Shown piece by piece: positions 21,495 to 31,339 of a stretch of 64,000 nt of DNA. Location of the stretch: assembly GCA_020796225.1 (NCBI GenBank), contig CM036765.1:3928228-3992227 (forward strand), given 5' to 3'. This stretch comes from Arion vulgaris. Taxonomy: Eukaryota > Mollusca > Gastropoda > Stylommatophora > Arionidae. Below the pieces are notes generated by a model. That model saw only the letters and a program-made list of their open reading frames with translations. It was not told where the DNA came from and did no database searches. Every line of letters begins with the position of its first letter. The first letter of the stretch is position 1. The position numbers and the translations under genes were made by a program.

Positions 21495-21980
21495 AGGAAA
21501 ATAAAAGTACTGATGGACTAAGTAAGGAAAAGAAAAGTACTATTCAACTAATTAATTAAGATAAAAGTACTAATGAACTAATTAATGAAGATAAAAGTAC
21601 TAACGAACTAATTAATGAAGAGACAAGTTATAATGAACTAATTAATGAAGAGAAAAGTTATAATGAACTAATTAATTAAGATAAAAGTACTAATGAACTA
21701 ATTAATGAAGAGACAAGTTGTAATGAACTAATTAATGAAGAGAAAAGTACTAATGAACTAATTAATGAAGAGACAAGTTATAATGAACTAATAATGAAGA
21801 GACAAGTTCTAATGACTAATGTATGAAGGAGCATGTTATAATGAACTAATTGAAGAGACAAGTTATAATGAACTAATTAATGAAGAGCAAGTTATAATGA
21901 CTAGTGTGAAGAGCAAGTTATAATGAACTAATTAATGAAGAAAAATAGCTAACAAACTATTGAAGAAAAGTGCCAATGAA
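21495..21980. repeat. About 30-bp AT-rich tandem array (about 15 copies)
   Basis: The unit contains 'aatgaactaattaatgaaga' with variants gacaagtta/gaaaagtac. The 3' copies are eroded by indels. Confidence 0.85.
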
Positions 21981-22014
21981 CTAACTAATGTGTGTTCCTG
22001 GACATGTTCCTGTT

Positions 22015-22205
22015 TGTCCCTGTACATGTTTATGTGTGTGTGTGCATGTTAAGAAGAAACAATAGCCAGACCATATCTCCACTTACTTCATGTTGATGTG
22101 CATGTGCTGCGTGTGGTGTGTGTGTGTGGAGTGTGTTGTGCATGTTAAGAAGAAACAATAGCCAGACAGTATCTCCACTTTCTTCATGTTGATGTGTGTG
22201 TGTGG

Positions 22206-22236
<31 letters not shown>

Positions 22237-22285
22237 TGTGTGTGCATGTTAAGAAGAAACAATAGCCAGACCATATCTCCACTTA
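22015..22285. repeat. Three ~80-bp repeats joined by TG microsatellites
   Basis: 'gcatgttaagaagaaacaat' and 'agccagaccatatctccact' occur three times, separated by (TG)n tracts. The last copy abuts the exon 9 donor at 22286. Confidence 0.8.
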
Positions 22286-22286
22286 C

Positions 22287-23443
22287 TTGTCAAATGTGTT
22301 AATAAATGCTCCCTTTAAGTTGCAGCTGAATTCATTCTGCCAAAACTCAGTGAACCAGATGTTAGTGTCATTAAGTGCCGGTGACTTGGATGATAGATGA
22401 TCCCTGAACTGTGTGTAACTATCCAACTGTATATCTTGTATTTTCAAAGTCAGGGATCCTCTAGCAGATTTAGGACCTGATTTATAAATATCACGGTTGA
22501 CCCCCCAGTCTTCACTGCCGATGAATATAAACTTGCCATAGTATTGTCCCCTTTCCAAAAATGACAAAAAGCTTCGGAATCTGTTGTCTATGCCAAAAAA
22601 AACTACCACTTTTATATTTAGGTTAACAAATTCTTCGTAGATTTTACGAAAGTCTGATGCGTCTGAAGATGATTCTATTTCTCCAATTTCTAGTTCGACA
22701 GCAACACATACTGAATTGTCCTTCATCGCAAAATTCTTAAATTCTTTCATTCCTTTTGCACCATAGTTATTTTTAACATACAGGATTCCAACATATTCCC
22801 AATTCAAGGCCTTGGTAATGTTTAGCATAACCTCTGCTTGAAAGACATCACTTGGAACAGTTCGAAGGAAGTAAGGAAAATCTATTTTACTATCCAAATC
22901 GGGAGAAGTGGAAGCATACGATACGACAGGGATGTTTATAGGCATGAAGAAATGAGCTGCAGATATTGTACAACCACTAGATCGACAAGCAACAACACCA
23001 ACCAACTTGTCTCTTGGTACAGGAAAGGATATGTTGGAATTTACTAAGTCAGAAAAATAGTAAGACAAAATGGATGTGACTCTTAAAGGGCTGTAGCAAT
23101 CATCTATAGCAATGGCTCCAAAGTTTATGTTTGTAATTCTCCTCAGTTCATTTACAGCAAATAAGAAACCCTCCGCCGCTACCACATCATTTCCAACGCT
23201 TCTAAAACCTCCGCACTTAACTGGGTTCTCGTTGCTTGTCTCGTGTATAGAGAACACCCCTAAAATATACACATCCCCTTCTAGAAATATTGTCGGAATG
23301 CTGTTGCTGAAGCAGTCTGCACAGTTTGTACTGCATACAGAAGTTGCTGAAGCAGGAGATGGTGATCCAGATGGTGTCAGAAACTTCATCTTGTCCATTT
23401 CCAAGATAGCTTGACCATCAATGTAGTTACCAATCTGCTCATA
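22287..23443 (-). CDS. Exon 9: end of Venus-flytrap domain 1, Cys linker and most of domain 2
   Basis: 1,157 bp, phase 0 in and phase 2 out, with acceptor 'tttcattgcag' and donor GTAAGT. The first 45 codons finish domain 1 ('YEQIGNYIDGQAILEMDKM' and the Cys motif 'SVCSTNCADC'). A new domain begins at once with 'GDVYILGVFSIHE', followed by 'CGGFRSVGNDVVAAEGFLFA', 'AIAIDDC', 'GVVACRSSGCT', 'VSYASTSPDL', 'FLRTVPSDVFQAEVML', 'NWEYVGILYVKNNYGAKG', 'FIFIGSEDWG' and 'NIWFTEFWQNEFSC'. Each is a recognisable class C Venus-flytrap segment. Because the domain boundary is inside one uninterrupted exon, the tandem arrangement is read directly from the DNA. The matching part of domain 1 is spread over exons 1 to 7. 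Confidence 0.95.
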
Positions 23444-23559
23444 CTGCAATGAAATAATTCATTTCAGAATAAGATTGGAATTAAAATAGGTACAAAATTT
23501 AAAAAATGAGTGGTAAAATGTAAGATAACAAAAGTATCAAATTTCAGAAACATTTCTTC

Positions 23560-23680
23560 TACCTCTAACGCTCCATATTGACCACTTGTTAAATCACTCT
23601 GTGTGATCTGAGCCTAAGAGTGATTGTACATTGTGCCATTTATGCGCCTAATGAATGCTGGAAAATGACCCAACACAAAA
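23560..23680 (+). mobile_element. SINE-B fragment
   Basis: 'ctctaacgctccatattgac' and 'atttatgcgcctaatgaatg' identify a truncated SINE-B just upstream of exon 9. Confidence 0.5.
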
Positions 23681-23699
23681 TACACAAGTTGGAGACATT

Positions 23700-24050
23700 T
23701 CAGAATAAATAATTAAGAAGAATCCTGCAAATTTTCTGAACAAATGCAGAGCTTTTGAAACGAACGAACTGTGCATCTTTGCAGACCTACATTAAAAGAC
23801 GAAGATTGAGGTGGATTGGACATGTGTGTTGTATGCCAGTAGGGGCATTGGTTAGGACAGCTCTCAGATGGACAGCAGATGGGAAGAGAAGGCCTGGACA
23901 TCCAAAGGAAACATGGAGAAGAATGGTGGAGAGAGAGTTGAAGGAATAAGGCCTGACGTGGGAGACGGTTGGTAGAAAGGCAGCAGAATGACAACATTGG
24001 AAGTCTCTTGTCGAAGCCTTATGTGTCAATCAGGACACGAAGAGGATATA
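23700..24050 (+). mobile_element. LINE fragment, C-terminal arm
   Basis: Frame 23755-23949: 'CASLQTYIKRRRLRWIGHVC', 'ALVRTALRWTADGKRRPGHP' and 'KETWRRMVERELKE', then further decayed 'TWETVGRKAAE'. Classic end of an RTE-like/craniofacial-protein-2-like LINE. Confidence 0.75.
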
Positions 24051-24054
24051 GAAC

Positions 24055-24590
24055 AGATAGAATATTATTCTTCTTCTGCATTCTCACTAGATTGGGATTT
24101 CGGATTCTCTAATAAAGGCCGCCGTCTGCCTCAGATTATCAGCCACACCATACAGTTTGTCTTGGACGCTGGTGTAAGTGGGCCACCTCTTTCTTCTCAG
24201 GTCTGCATACTGGGGGCAGTTCTGTATGATATGTTCTATTGCCATACTTGCCAAGCCACAGGGGCACAGGTCATTGGTGCCTATCTTGAATTTAGTGTAC
24301 AGGTGGTGTCTCATTCTGTTGTGACCCGTCCGGAGGCGAAGTATAGCTGTCTGGTCCCTTCTGAACAGTTGGTAATATCCATCATTCTTGTTGTGTTTTG
24401 TGTGTTCTTTATCCCATTTTGCTTTGTAGTGCCCTTTGGCGATGGTTTTGCTTCTTCATAGCTAACCAGGTTGTCATCTTGGGGCATTCCTGCTTCCTCT
24501 TTAGCTAGTCTGTCAGCATCTTCATTCCCCTTGATCTTGCAGTGTGAGGGTATCCACTGGATTACTACCCTCTCAGATTCATCAGACATG
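24055..24590 (-). mobile_element. LINE-K-like fragment (RNase H end and zinc motif)
   Basis: Minus strand: 'RVVIQWIPSHCKIKGNEDAD', 'RLAKEEAGMPQDD', then after a break 'KFKIGTNDLCPCGLASMAIE' and 'HIIQNCPQYADLRRK'. The RNase H C-terminal His and Asp are present. 24591-24690 holds a short degenerate repeat of 'atatgagaacatga'. 24691-24950 shows no feature. Confidence 0.75.
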
Positions 24591-24959
24591 GGATAGAATA
24601 TAAGAACGTGAATATGTGAATGTGAATATGAGAATGCGAATATGAGAACATGAATATGAGAACATGAATATGGGACAATTAAAACAAGAGGATATGAATC
24701 TGAGTGGAAAATTGTTGTAGAAAGTTTACATAACATTTTCTCTTGCAGTGTATGTTGTGTTTCATATTGTGTATGTTCCTGTGCATGGTGTGTGCGCTGT
24801 ACATGATGTGTACGTTTCAAATAATGTTGTGTATGATGTAGTCAAGTGGTTAAGGTGCCGGTTTAAATCACCTAACTACCCCAGCACTCTAACCACCTAA
24901 CTACACCAGCACCCTAACCGGTAATATAATAACTTGAACAAGATCTACAACTGTTATAC

Positions 24960-25157
24960 CTGTCCATTATCTCTGTACTGGTAAATAGAATACAGAGTGT
25001 TCTTGTTCACCAGCTTGATGTCTCCATTTTCATTAAAACTGACTGTATAGTTATTCTTCCTGAAATTCTCCGGTGGGACACCAGCATCCATCGATTGATA
25101 ATCAACATACACTTTCTGTACTCGGGACAGCATACTTCCTTTTTCCACATTTGTCCG
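24960..25157 (-). CDS. Exon 8: Venus-flytrap domain 1, C-terminal strands
   Basis: 198 bp, phase 0 on both sides, with acceptor 'ttcaatttag' and donor GTATAA. It encodes 'RTNVEKGSMLSRVQKVYVDY', 'ENFRKNNYTVSFNENGDIKL' and 'LYSIYQYRDNGQ'. This is the familiar class C order: helix, 'F......V.FNENGD' and 'Y.I.QYR'. It joins directly to 'YEQIGNYIDG' in exon 9, which completes the last strand of domain 1. Confidence 0.9.
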
Positions 25158-25349
25158 CTAAATTGAATGGGATAAAAAATAAAGATACATGTCAATATTA
25201 AACTTTATATTCTATATATTAATTGTTGTTGGAAAATTAAATAATTCGAACACATCAAATAATGAGTGCATAGAGAAGATAATTTTGGAGGGAGTGGTGC
25301 CTGGAAGAAGAATGAGAGGAAGACCTAAAAGACGATGAGTGCTTCTTCT

Positions 25350-25600
25350 TCTTCTTTGAACGCTCCATATTGACCATTTGTTAACCACTCTGTGTGATTT
25401 GTATGTGATCTGAGCCTAAGAGCGATTGCACGTTGTGCTAGTTATGCACCTACAAGTAGGCCAGCACATTCGATTTCTACGATGCATTTTATTTACTAGG
25501 GTAGGTTCCCTAGGTTCTACATCAGTCGCCTCTTACGACATGCCTTGTAGGTCACAGTGGTACTATTCTTTGCTTCCATTGCAGGCCCCAGCACCACACA
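25350..25600 (+). mobile_element. SINE-B copy, near full length
   Basis: (CTTCTT)n head, 'cgctccatattgaccatttg', 'gcctaagagcgattgcacgt', 'gcgcctcttacgacatgcct'-like block and 'tgcaggccccagcacc' end. Confidence 0.7.
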
Positions 25601-26000
25601 GACGGACGATGGGTGTAAGATGTCATTGACAATCTGAGAATGACTTCTGCTGACGCCGGTCAACTTGCACAGAACAAAGAGTTGTTCACAACTGTTGTCA
25701 TGGGAGACAAGTTCCGGAAGAGACAAGCTACTTGATGATGATGATGAAACATTGTTGTGTTTTTACCTTTGTATTCTTCTGTTTTCTTTTCTCCAAACCT
25801 GTCTTGCCTCAAAGTGTCAGAATAAGAAGAGATTTATAGAACAGGCTTTTGTGTGCGCTTTATAAACAGTCTTTATGTTGCCGAGGCTATCTCCGAGGTC
25901 CTGATGTCTTCATTTCTGACCCGATCTCTTCTTGATACTACCACCATTCTGGGTAGATACTTCATCTCTGTCATGACTAGTTTTTTTCTATCGTTTGATG
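25601..26000. mobile_element. Two LINE 3' fragments (LINE-G plus strand, LINE-E minus strand)
   Basis: 25601-25745 plus strand ends a LINE-G-like frame ('DNLRMTSADAGQLAQNK'). 25770-25985 minus strand gives 'MTEMKYLPRMVVVSRRDRVR', the LINE-E motif. 26001-26040 is a junction. Confidence 0.55.
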
Positions 26001-26039
26001 TCAGTTTTACCTTTGTATTATGGTATATTACACCAAAAA

Positions 26040-26430
26040 GAACAAGATATACAGCAACAAATTGACACTTTGAACCAAAATTGTATAAATCATGACATGA
26101 AAATCAATAACACTAAAAAAGAAATAATGAATATAGGAAGAAAACAAGATATCCTACAAGACCTGCATATCTAGGAGCATTGGTTCATAAATAATAACAT
26201 GTCCCGAAATATGAAATATTTTGGTCACAATAAACATAACAGTGGTTTGGAGAGAACAGTAATAGAGACATGGTTCCTAGAGAATGAGGTAGGAGATAAC
26301 CAAGACAAAGGTGGCAGCAAAACATCGAAGAAAACTTGAATATGACGTTGGAGGAGGCAGGAGAACTTGTTAGAGACAGAGAGTTTTTCAGACGGGCTGT
26401 GATGAAAGCAATATTCCGCTAAGGGACATG
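26040..26430 (+). mobile_element. LINE-F 3' region (single-copy version of the 47-bp satellite progenitor)
   Basis: Plus strand carries 'tgaaatattttggtcacaat', 'ggagagaacagtaatagaga' and 'catggttcctagagaatgag', then 'gtggcagcaaaacatcgaag'. The element at 47440-51925 has the same left and right flanks but about 90 copies of the middle segment. 26431-26680 is decayed LINE sequence. Confidence 0.7.
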
Positions 26431-26679
26431 CTACTACTTGACTTGCAGCTCTTACCTTTCCTAAACCTTAACTGGGTACTGCTTATTACTATCTGTTAAT
26501 ACAAAAAAACTAATTACTCTGAGGTACCGAAACAAAAAAACAGCAGTATGGAATGGAACTGACAGGAAAACAAAAGATCACAATACTAAGAGCATGCATA
26601 TTCTCAGTGGTAACATATAGGTGTGAAGCATGGATATTTAACAAAGCAGTGGAAAAACATATATGGGCTTTTGAATATC

Positions 26680-27070
26680 TTCTTCTTCTGCTTTCTCACT
26701 AGATTGGGATTTGGATTCTCTAATAAAGGCAGCTGTCTGCCTCAGATTATCAGCCACGCAATATAGTTTGTCTTGGATGCTAGTGTAAGTGGGTCACCTC
26801 TTTCTTCTCAAGTCTGCATACTGGGGGCAGTTCTGTAGGATATAATTCCTGTGATTTCTGCTTCCCGTTTGTGCCAACCTCTTCCCACAGTAAGTTTTGG
26901 CCACCCTCGTGATGGTAGGTATGACATTCTTACTGTGCGGCTAAATCTCTGAGGCAGATTGGCGACCGTAAATCTGTTATCCCATTCCTAATTGTGAGGG
27001 TCGTTGCACTATGTTATGCGCCTTGCGCCTGGTGCATCCGCTTTCTGCAAGCATTTGTTTGGTTAGCATT
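26680..27070 (-). mobile_element. LINE-K-like 3' end joined to a dispersed repeat
   Basis: 26680-26850 matches the zinc-motif end at 24060-24230. 26851-27070 ('ttcccgtttgtgccaacctc', 'gcctggtgcatccgctttct') recurs at 29190-29330 plus 30002-30110, where it is split by LINE-E. This copy is the uninterrupted version. Confidence 0.65.
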
Positions 27071-27074
27071 CCTA

Positions 27075-27475
27075 GGCTTTTGAATATAAATGTTACAGAA
27101 GAATCTTCCGTATATCATGGACAGAGAAGAGAACAAATAGATCTATCCAGAAAGAACTCAAAATTAAAGAAAACTGGCTGATGCTACAAATAAGAATGAG
27201 AAAATTAAAGTATTTTGTACATATAAAGAGACACAAAGGGCTGAGAAGACCATCCTGGAAGGAGACATCGTGGCAAAGAGAGAAGACCATCATGGAAGGA
27301 GACATCGTGGCAAAAAGGAGAAGAGGAAGACCACAGAAAAGATGGATTCAGGATTTAACTGATGGTGTGAGCATTACCGCTGCAGAGGCAGGACATCTGG
27401 CCTATAAGAGACATTCGAAAGCACTGTTAAGGTTGCAAAGTTCCGCTCAGGACAAACTATTTGATGATGTACAAA
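27075..27475 (+). mobile_element. LINE-G 3' region
   Basis: Plus-strand frame: 'LKYFVHIKRHKGLRRPSWKE', 'MEGDIVAKRRRGRPQKRWIQ' and 'DLTDGVSITAAEAGHLAYKR', with a short internal duplication. The sense-strand counterpart of 8715-9285. Confidence 0.75.
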
Positions 27476-27479
27476 ACAA

Positions 27480-27732
27480 ACATATTTGTGGGTATCATTC
27501 ACACTTCTTTATGTCTTTGTGGGTATCATTCACACTTCTTTATGTCTTTGTGGGTATCATTCACACTTCTTTATGTCTTTGTGGGTATCATTCACACTTC
27601 TTTATGTCTTTGTGGGTATCATTCACACTTCTTTATGTCTTTGTGGGTATCATTCACACTTCTTTATGTCTTTGTGGGTATCATTCACACTTCTTTATGT
27701 CTTTGTGGGTATCATTCACACTTCTTTTTTAA
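27480..27732. repeat. 31-bp tandem array (8 copies) abutting exon 7
   Basis: Identical units 'tttgtgggtatcattcacac' plus 'ttctttatgtc'. Starts right after the LINE-G 3' end and ends about 10 bp from the exon 7 donor. Incidental ORFs only. Confidence 0.9.
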
Positions 27733-27742
27733 AATAACATAC

Positions 27743-27941
27743 CAAGTTATCACAGACTCCAGGTTTGCCACCGCAAGCATTCTGGTGCTCAACTCTAAGT
27801 GCCTCTGCTAGGGCAAACACAGCATGTACTGTCAGAGGTACAAATGCATCCAGTATACCTGTAATTATCAAAGGGATACCATTCCTGTTTTCAGTGTTGT
27901 ATTGTTCAATAAGTCTGTGATTTTCACCATTTGTAACACGG
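27743..27941 (-). CDS. Exon 7: Venus-flytrap domain 1, long lobe helix with Cys pair
   Basis: 199 bp, phase 2 in and phase 0 out, with acceptor 'cactatttcag' and donor GTATGT. It has no internal start codon in frame, so simple ORF scans miss it. It encodes 'HRLIEQYNTENRNGIPLII', then 'DAFVPLTVHAVFALAEALR', then 'CGGKPGVCDNL'. The second piece is the class C helix 'DAVYAFAHALH' and the last is its following 'CxGxxGxC'. The 'NPWFxEFW' motif expected just before this helix is absent from domain 1 but present in domain 2. The entry phase fits exon 6 exactly. Confidence 0.85.
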
Positions 27942-27993
27942 CTGAAATAGTGAAAATATCAACAGTTTTACAGATATTGATAATGTTACAAAT

Positions 27994-28330
27994 ATTGATC
28001 TTCTTCTTCTTCTTTTGTCATCACACCGTTATCAAATTGTTGTGGTTTTCTGTTTTTGTCTTGCGCTGTTCTGGTGACTTGGGTGATTGTTATTTTTGCT
28101 CATTATTATTTTTTCCTCTTTAACAGGATTCTGCTACGTCATCTACCCATCTTTATCGTGGTCTTCCTCTCGCCTTCTTTCCTGATGTTCTGTTGTAGAA
28201 AACTGTATACTGTGGAGTTTGGTTGCATTCTTATTAAGTGGTCAAACCACTTCATTCTTTGTTTCTCAATGTATTTCAAACAAGGTTCTGTGCCAACTTT
28301 CTTTCTTATACTGATGTTGATAACTTAGTG
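27994..28330 (-). mobile_element. LINE fragment, reverse-transcriptase C-terminus
   Basis: Minus strand: 'CLKYIEKQRMKWFDHLI' followed by decayed 'VGRPR'-type sequence and a (GAAGAA)n 3' tail, seen as cttcttcttctt at 28000. 'gataatgtta' flanks it on both sides (27976 and 28331), probably a target-site duplication. Confidence 0.6.
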
Positions 28331-28341
28331 TGATAATGTTA

Positions 28342-28717
28342 AAATAGGGGAAGACTGCAGTAAAACTTGGTAAATAGCGAAACACGTACAAACAAAGTAC
28401 TATAGTTTTACAAAATACAGAAACAGTGACGATAAACAGCAACGTTTCGACAAAAGGCCTTTATCAAGAAAACGACACAACAGGAGTGACGAATTATAGA
28501 GAACACTTACAAATGGACGATAACGAAACATGCAAATGTATCCCAGTTCATTAGATAAATTTGCATGTTTCCGTTATCGTCATTTGTAAGTGTTCTCTAT
28601 AATTCGTCACTCCTGTTGTGTCGTTTGCTTGATAAAAGCCTTTTGGTCGAAACTTGCTGTTTATCTCACTGTTTCTGTATTTTGTAAAACTATAGTACTT
28701 TGTTTGTACGTGTTTCG
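28342..28717. mobile_element. Foldback element: inverted repeat with arms of about 165 bp
   Basis: The left arm (28378-28540) and right arm (28556-28717) are reverse complements with few mismatches: 'cgaaacacgtacaaacaaag' at the left matches the end 'ctttgtttgtacgtgtttcg'. The spacer is about 15-20 bp. 'tgataatgtta' occurs at 28331 and 28718, consistent with a target duplication. Each arm carries a 'cttgataaa-gcctttt-gtcgaaac' string, reminiscent of hammerhead-ribozyme cores in Penelope-like elements. Confidence 0.7.
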
Positions 28718-28754
28718 TGATAATGTTACAAATATTTATAATTCTACAAATAAA

Positions 28755-29015
28755 GGGTTTTAAAGCTGAATGATTGACTTCATTGCACCAGGTTTTACCC
28801 CATATGCAGGTTTACCCATGGCTCGTCCCTCCCCGCAGAAATGGCACGCCACCTGCCGAGAGTATTGCCCAAAGCACGAACTCCGTAGCTCCGACAACAA
28901 TCCTAGGGGTCTCTGGAAAAACTGCACTCGTGAACAGAATGGCGCGGTCTGGATTTGAACCCACGACCTTCGATTCGCATGACAAAGGGCTTAACCACTC
29001 AGCCACAGAGACTAA
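28755..29015 (-). mobile_element. SINE-T copy
   Basis: Reverse-strand SINE-T: 'ctctgtggctgagtggttaa', B box 'gggttcaaatcc', body 'ctcggcaggtggcgtgcc' and tail 'gcaatgaagtcaatcattc'. One of the least decayed copies in the window. Confidence 0.8.
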
Positions 29016-29024
29016 ATATTATAA

Positions 29025-30110
29025 GCATATTCTTCTTCTGCATACTCACTAGATTGGGATTTAGGATTCTCTAATAAAGGCAGCCATCTGCCTCAGATTA
29101 TCAGCCACACCATACAGTTTGTCTTGGACACTAGTGTAAGTGGTCCAGCTCTTTCTTCTCAAGTCTGCACACTGGGGGCAGTTCTGTAGGATATAATTCC
29201 TATGATTTCCGCTTCCCGTTTGTGCCGACCTCTTCCCGCAGTAAGTTTTGACCACCCTCGTGATGGCAGGTCTGACATTCTTACTGCATGGCTACATCTC
29301 CTAGGCAGATTGGCGCCCGTAGAATCCGTTTTCGAAACAGAAGTAATGACATTCGCCAGAGGAAAACACTACCAACATCTCCATCGATAATCATCTACTA
29401 AATCAAGTAAAAGATTTCACATACCTAGGGAGCATTTTTCAGCAAATGGAAGAATAACTAATGAAATTCAACACAGATGCAACAAAGCAAATCAAATGAT
29501 AGGGCAAATGGCGCCAATTTTAAGATGCAAACACGTCACCATGAACACAAAAAGAGCAATGTTCAACACAATCTTTCTCCCCACATTATGTTACCAGTGC
29601 CAAACCTGGACGCTGACAACAAGCGATAGAAGAAAACTAGTCACAACAGAGATGAAGTGTCTACGCAGAATGCTGGGTGTAACAAGAAGAGACCGGTTGA
29701 GAAATGAAGACATCAGGAAAAAGTGGGTACAACATCAGTACTAGACTTCATCAAGAAACAACAAATTAAATGGTTCGGTCACGTAAGCAGATTACCATCA
29801 GACAGTGCACCCCAAAGAGCAATGCTGCTCCGATACAATGGGTACAAAGCAAAAGGCCGGCCTCGCAAAAGATGGACCTCAGAGATAACAGAGGCGATGA
29901 AAGAGACTATCTACGAAGCGCATACTAGGGCCCGTTTTAGAAATCTCTTCCTGACCTGACGCTGTGAGGCATACAGGATTCGAGAAAGAAAGAAAGAAAG
30001 AAGAATCCGTTATCCCATTCCTCATTGTAAGGGGTCGTTGCACCATGTTATATGCCTTACGGCCTGGTGCATCCGTTTTCTGCAAGCATTTGTTTCGTTA
30101 TAAGCATATG
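29025..30110 (-). mobile_element. LINE-K-like 3' end and dispersed repeat, split by LINE-E
   Basis: 29025-29330 and 30002-30110 together match 26680-27070. The break coincides with AGAATCCGTT at 29321-29330 and again at 30002-30011. Confidence 0.65.
29331..30001 (+). mobile_element. LINE-E copy, 5'-truncated, with 10-bp target-site duplication
   Basis: Plus strand: 'VKDFTYLGSIFQ', 'MIGQMAPILRCKHVTMNTKR', 'LPTLCYQCQTWTLTTSDRRK', 'LRRMLGVTRRDRLRNEDIRK', 'FIKKQQIKWFGHVSRLPSDS' and 'KGRPRKRWTSEITEAMKETI', with two frameshifts. It ends with a GAAA-rich tail (29985-30001). The best LINE-E reference in the window. Confidence 0.8.
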
Positions 30111-30164
30111 AGTTGTTATATAAGAATTAATTGCTACATATCGCACCAAGAAATAAAAACTTAC

Positions 30165-30421
30165 GTGACTTTGTCCATCAAATCTTTATATAAGTCGTCC
30201 AAAAATATGTTTGATCCTCCTACAGAAATTGTTCCAACACCAATGTCTTTGCCTTTGTAAATTGTAACGTCTGTATTTGCAGACTCTGAAAGGATCAGAT
30301 GGAAGCCATATCTGATATCTCTGTTGTCAACTCTAGCCAATTTGTTGAGCGTCAACAGGAACTGTTCTGCATCGTCTCTGCTGCCAATGAAAGGGATTGC
30401 TATGGAAAATCCTTTTGCCTC
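30165..30421 (-). CDS. Exon 6: Venus-flytrap domain 1, lobe 2
   Basis: 257 bp, phase 0 in and phase 2 out, with acceptor 'attccctag' and donor GTAAGT. It encodes 'FSIAIPFIGSRDDAEQFLL' (matching the 'V..F....D...L' strand-helix unit), then 'YGFHLILSES', then 'VGTISVGGSNIFLDDLYKDL'. The equivalent segment of domain 2 reads 'IGSEDWG...GSLTLKIQ', so domain 1 is more divergent here and lacks the 'GS(D/E)xW' signature. Confidence 0.88.
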
Positions 30422-30504
30422 CTAGGGAATAGCAGGTGAAATAGCAACTGTTTATATAAAAGTAGACTATGAGGTTAAATAATTGACAAGTAATATGACA
30501 ACTA

Positions 30505-30705
30505 ATAGGAGTGTCTGTGACTTAGCGATAATGAGCTCGATCATAACCCAAGAGAACCTGGTTCAAACTCCATGGCAGACAATTTGGAAGCAAATTAGTT
30601 CCCATGGAATTTTATAAGCAGTAAGAATAGACCTCACTGTTCAGAAAGCAACGGCAAACTATTGAACGTATAAGTGGTGCCTAGAAAATCAGTGACTTTG
30701 TACTT
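30505..30705 (+). mobile_element. SINE-E copy
   Basis: 'gtgtctgtgacttagcgata' and 'acctggttcaaactccatgg' suggest a tRNA-like head. The 3' part 'ggcaaactattgaacgtata' recurs in reverse at 61436-61570. Confidence 0.55.
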
Positions 30706-30729
30706 TCTTCATGTTCAGATTCACTTCAT

Positions 30730-31330
30730 GTCATCGTGTGTAATGTTTCTTCTTCTTCTTCTTCTTGCATTTGCATGCTATGAACCAGGTGTAGTCATGG
30801 CGCAATTCTTACTGATTTTTACGTGAAGGTCTGATTTCCGCAGTATCAGTGTCTCCCGTCATACATGCATGTCTTCTCCAACTTCAGAGGTATGTGTCAT
30901 GCTGACTGGTATAGTCAATCATAGATTTCCACAGACGTTTGTCCTTAGTGCTGACTATCAATTCGGATGTTGACACTCTTCCGTGCCATGAAACCAATCT
31001 GTAAAACACTTTCTCTCTGTCTTTCTCATCTCCTATTTATTTTACATGTTGTCGCAATGTGTTCTAAGCCTTCCTTTCTCATCACATGACTGAAAAATGA
31101 TGACTACCTCTTTCTTATATTGATAATACATTTTATTTGTGTCTTGACCTCTTTCAACACATCAACATTAGTCATTTTAGCAGCCTATATGATTCTTAGA
31201 GATCTGTAAAAGCACATCACTGTGACCTCAAGAGATTTTTCTATCTGTTTAATTATTATTCATAACTCAAATACATATGTGAGTATTAGCTCTATCTCTC
31301 TTTATTTAGCATGTACTTTAATTATGTATC
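30730..31330 (-). mobile_element. Decayed LINE (reverse-transcriptase C-terminal region)
   Basis: Low-similarity LINE-like sequence on the minus strand, sharing blocks with 37380-37790 ('gttgacactcttccgtgcca'/'gttgacatttttccgtgtca', 'aaaaatgatgactac'). Confidence 0.5.
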
Positions 31331-31339
31331 AGCTCCAGT

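Noticed and set aside
22283..23449. Stand-alone intronless gene of 388 codons
   Set aside because: Both ends are canonical splice sites and the frame begins with the end of another ligand domain, so it is an internal exon.
27942..30164. Missing exon of domain 1 between exons 6 and 7
   Set aside because: First suspected from a phase mismatch, but extending exon 7 to the acceptor at 27942-27943 restores the phase exactly, so no extra exon is needed.
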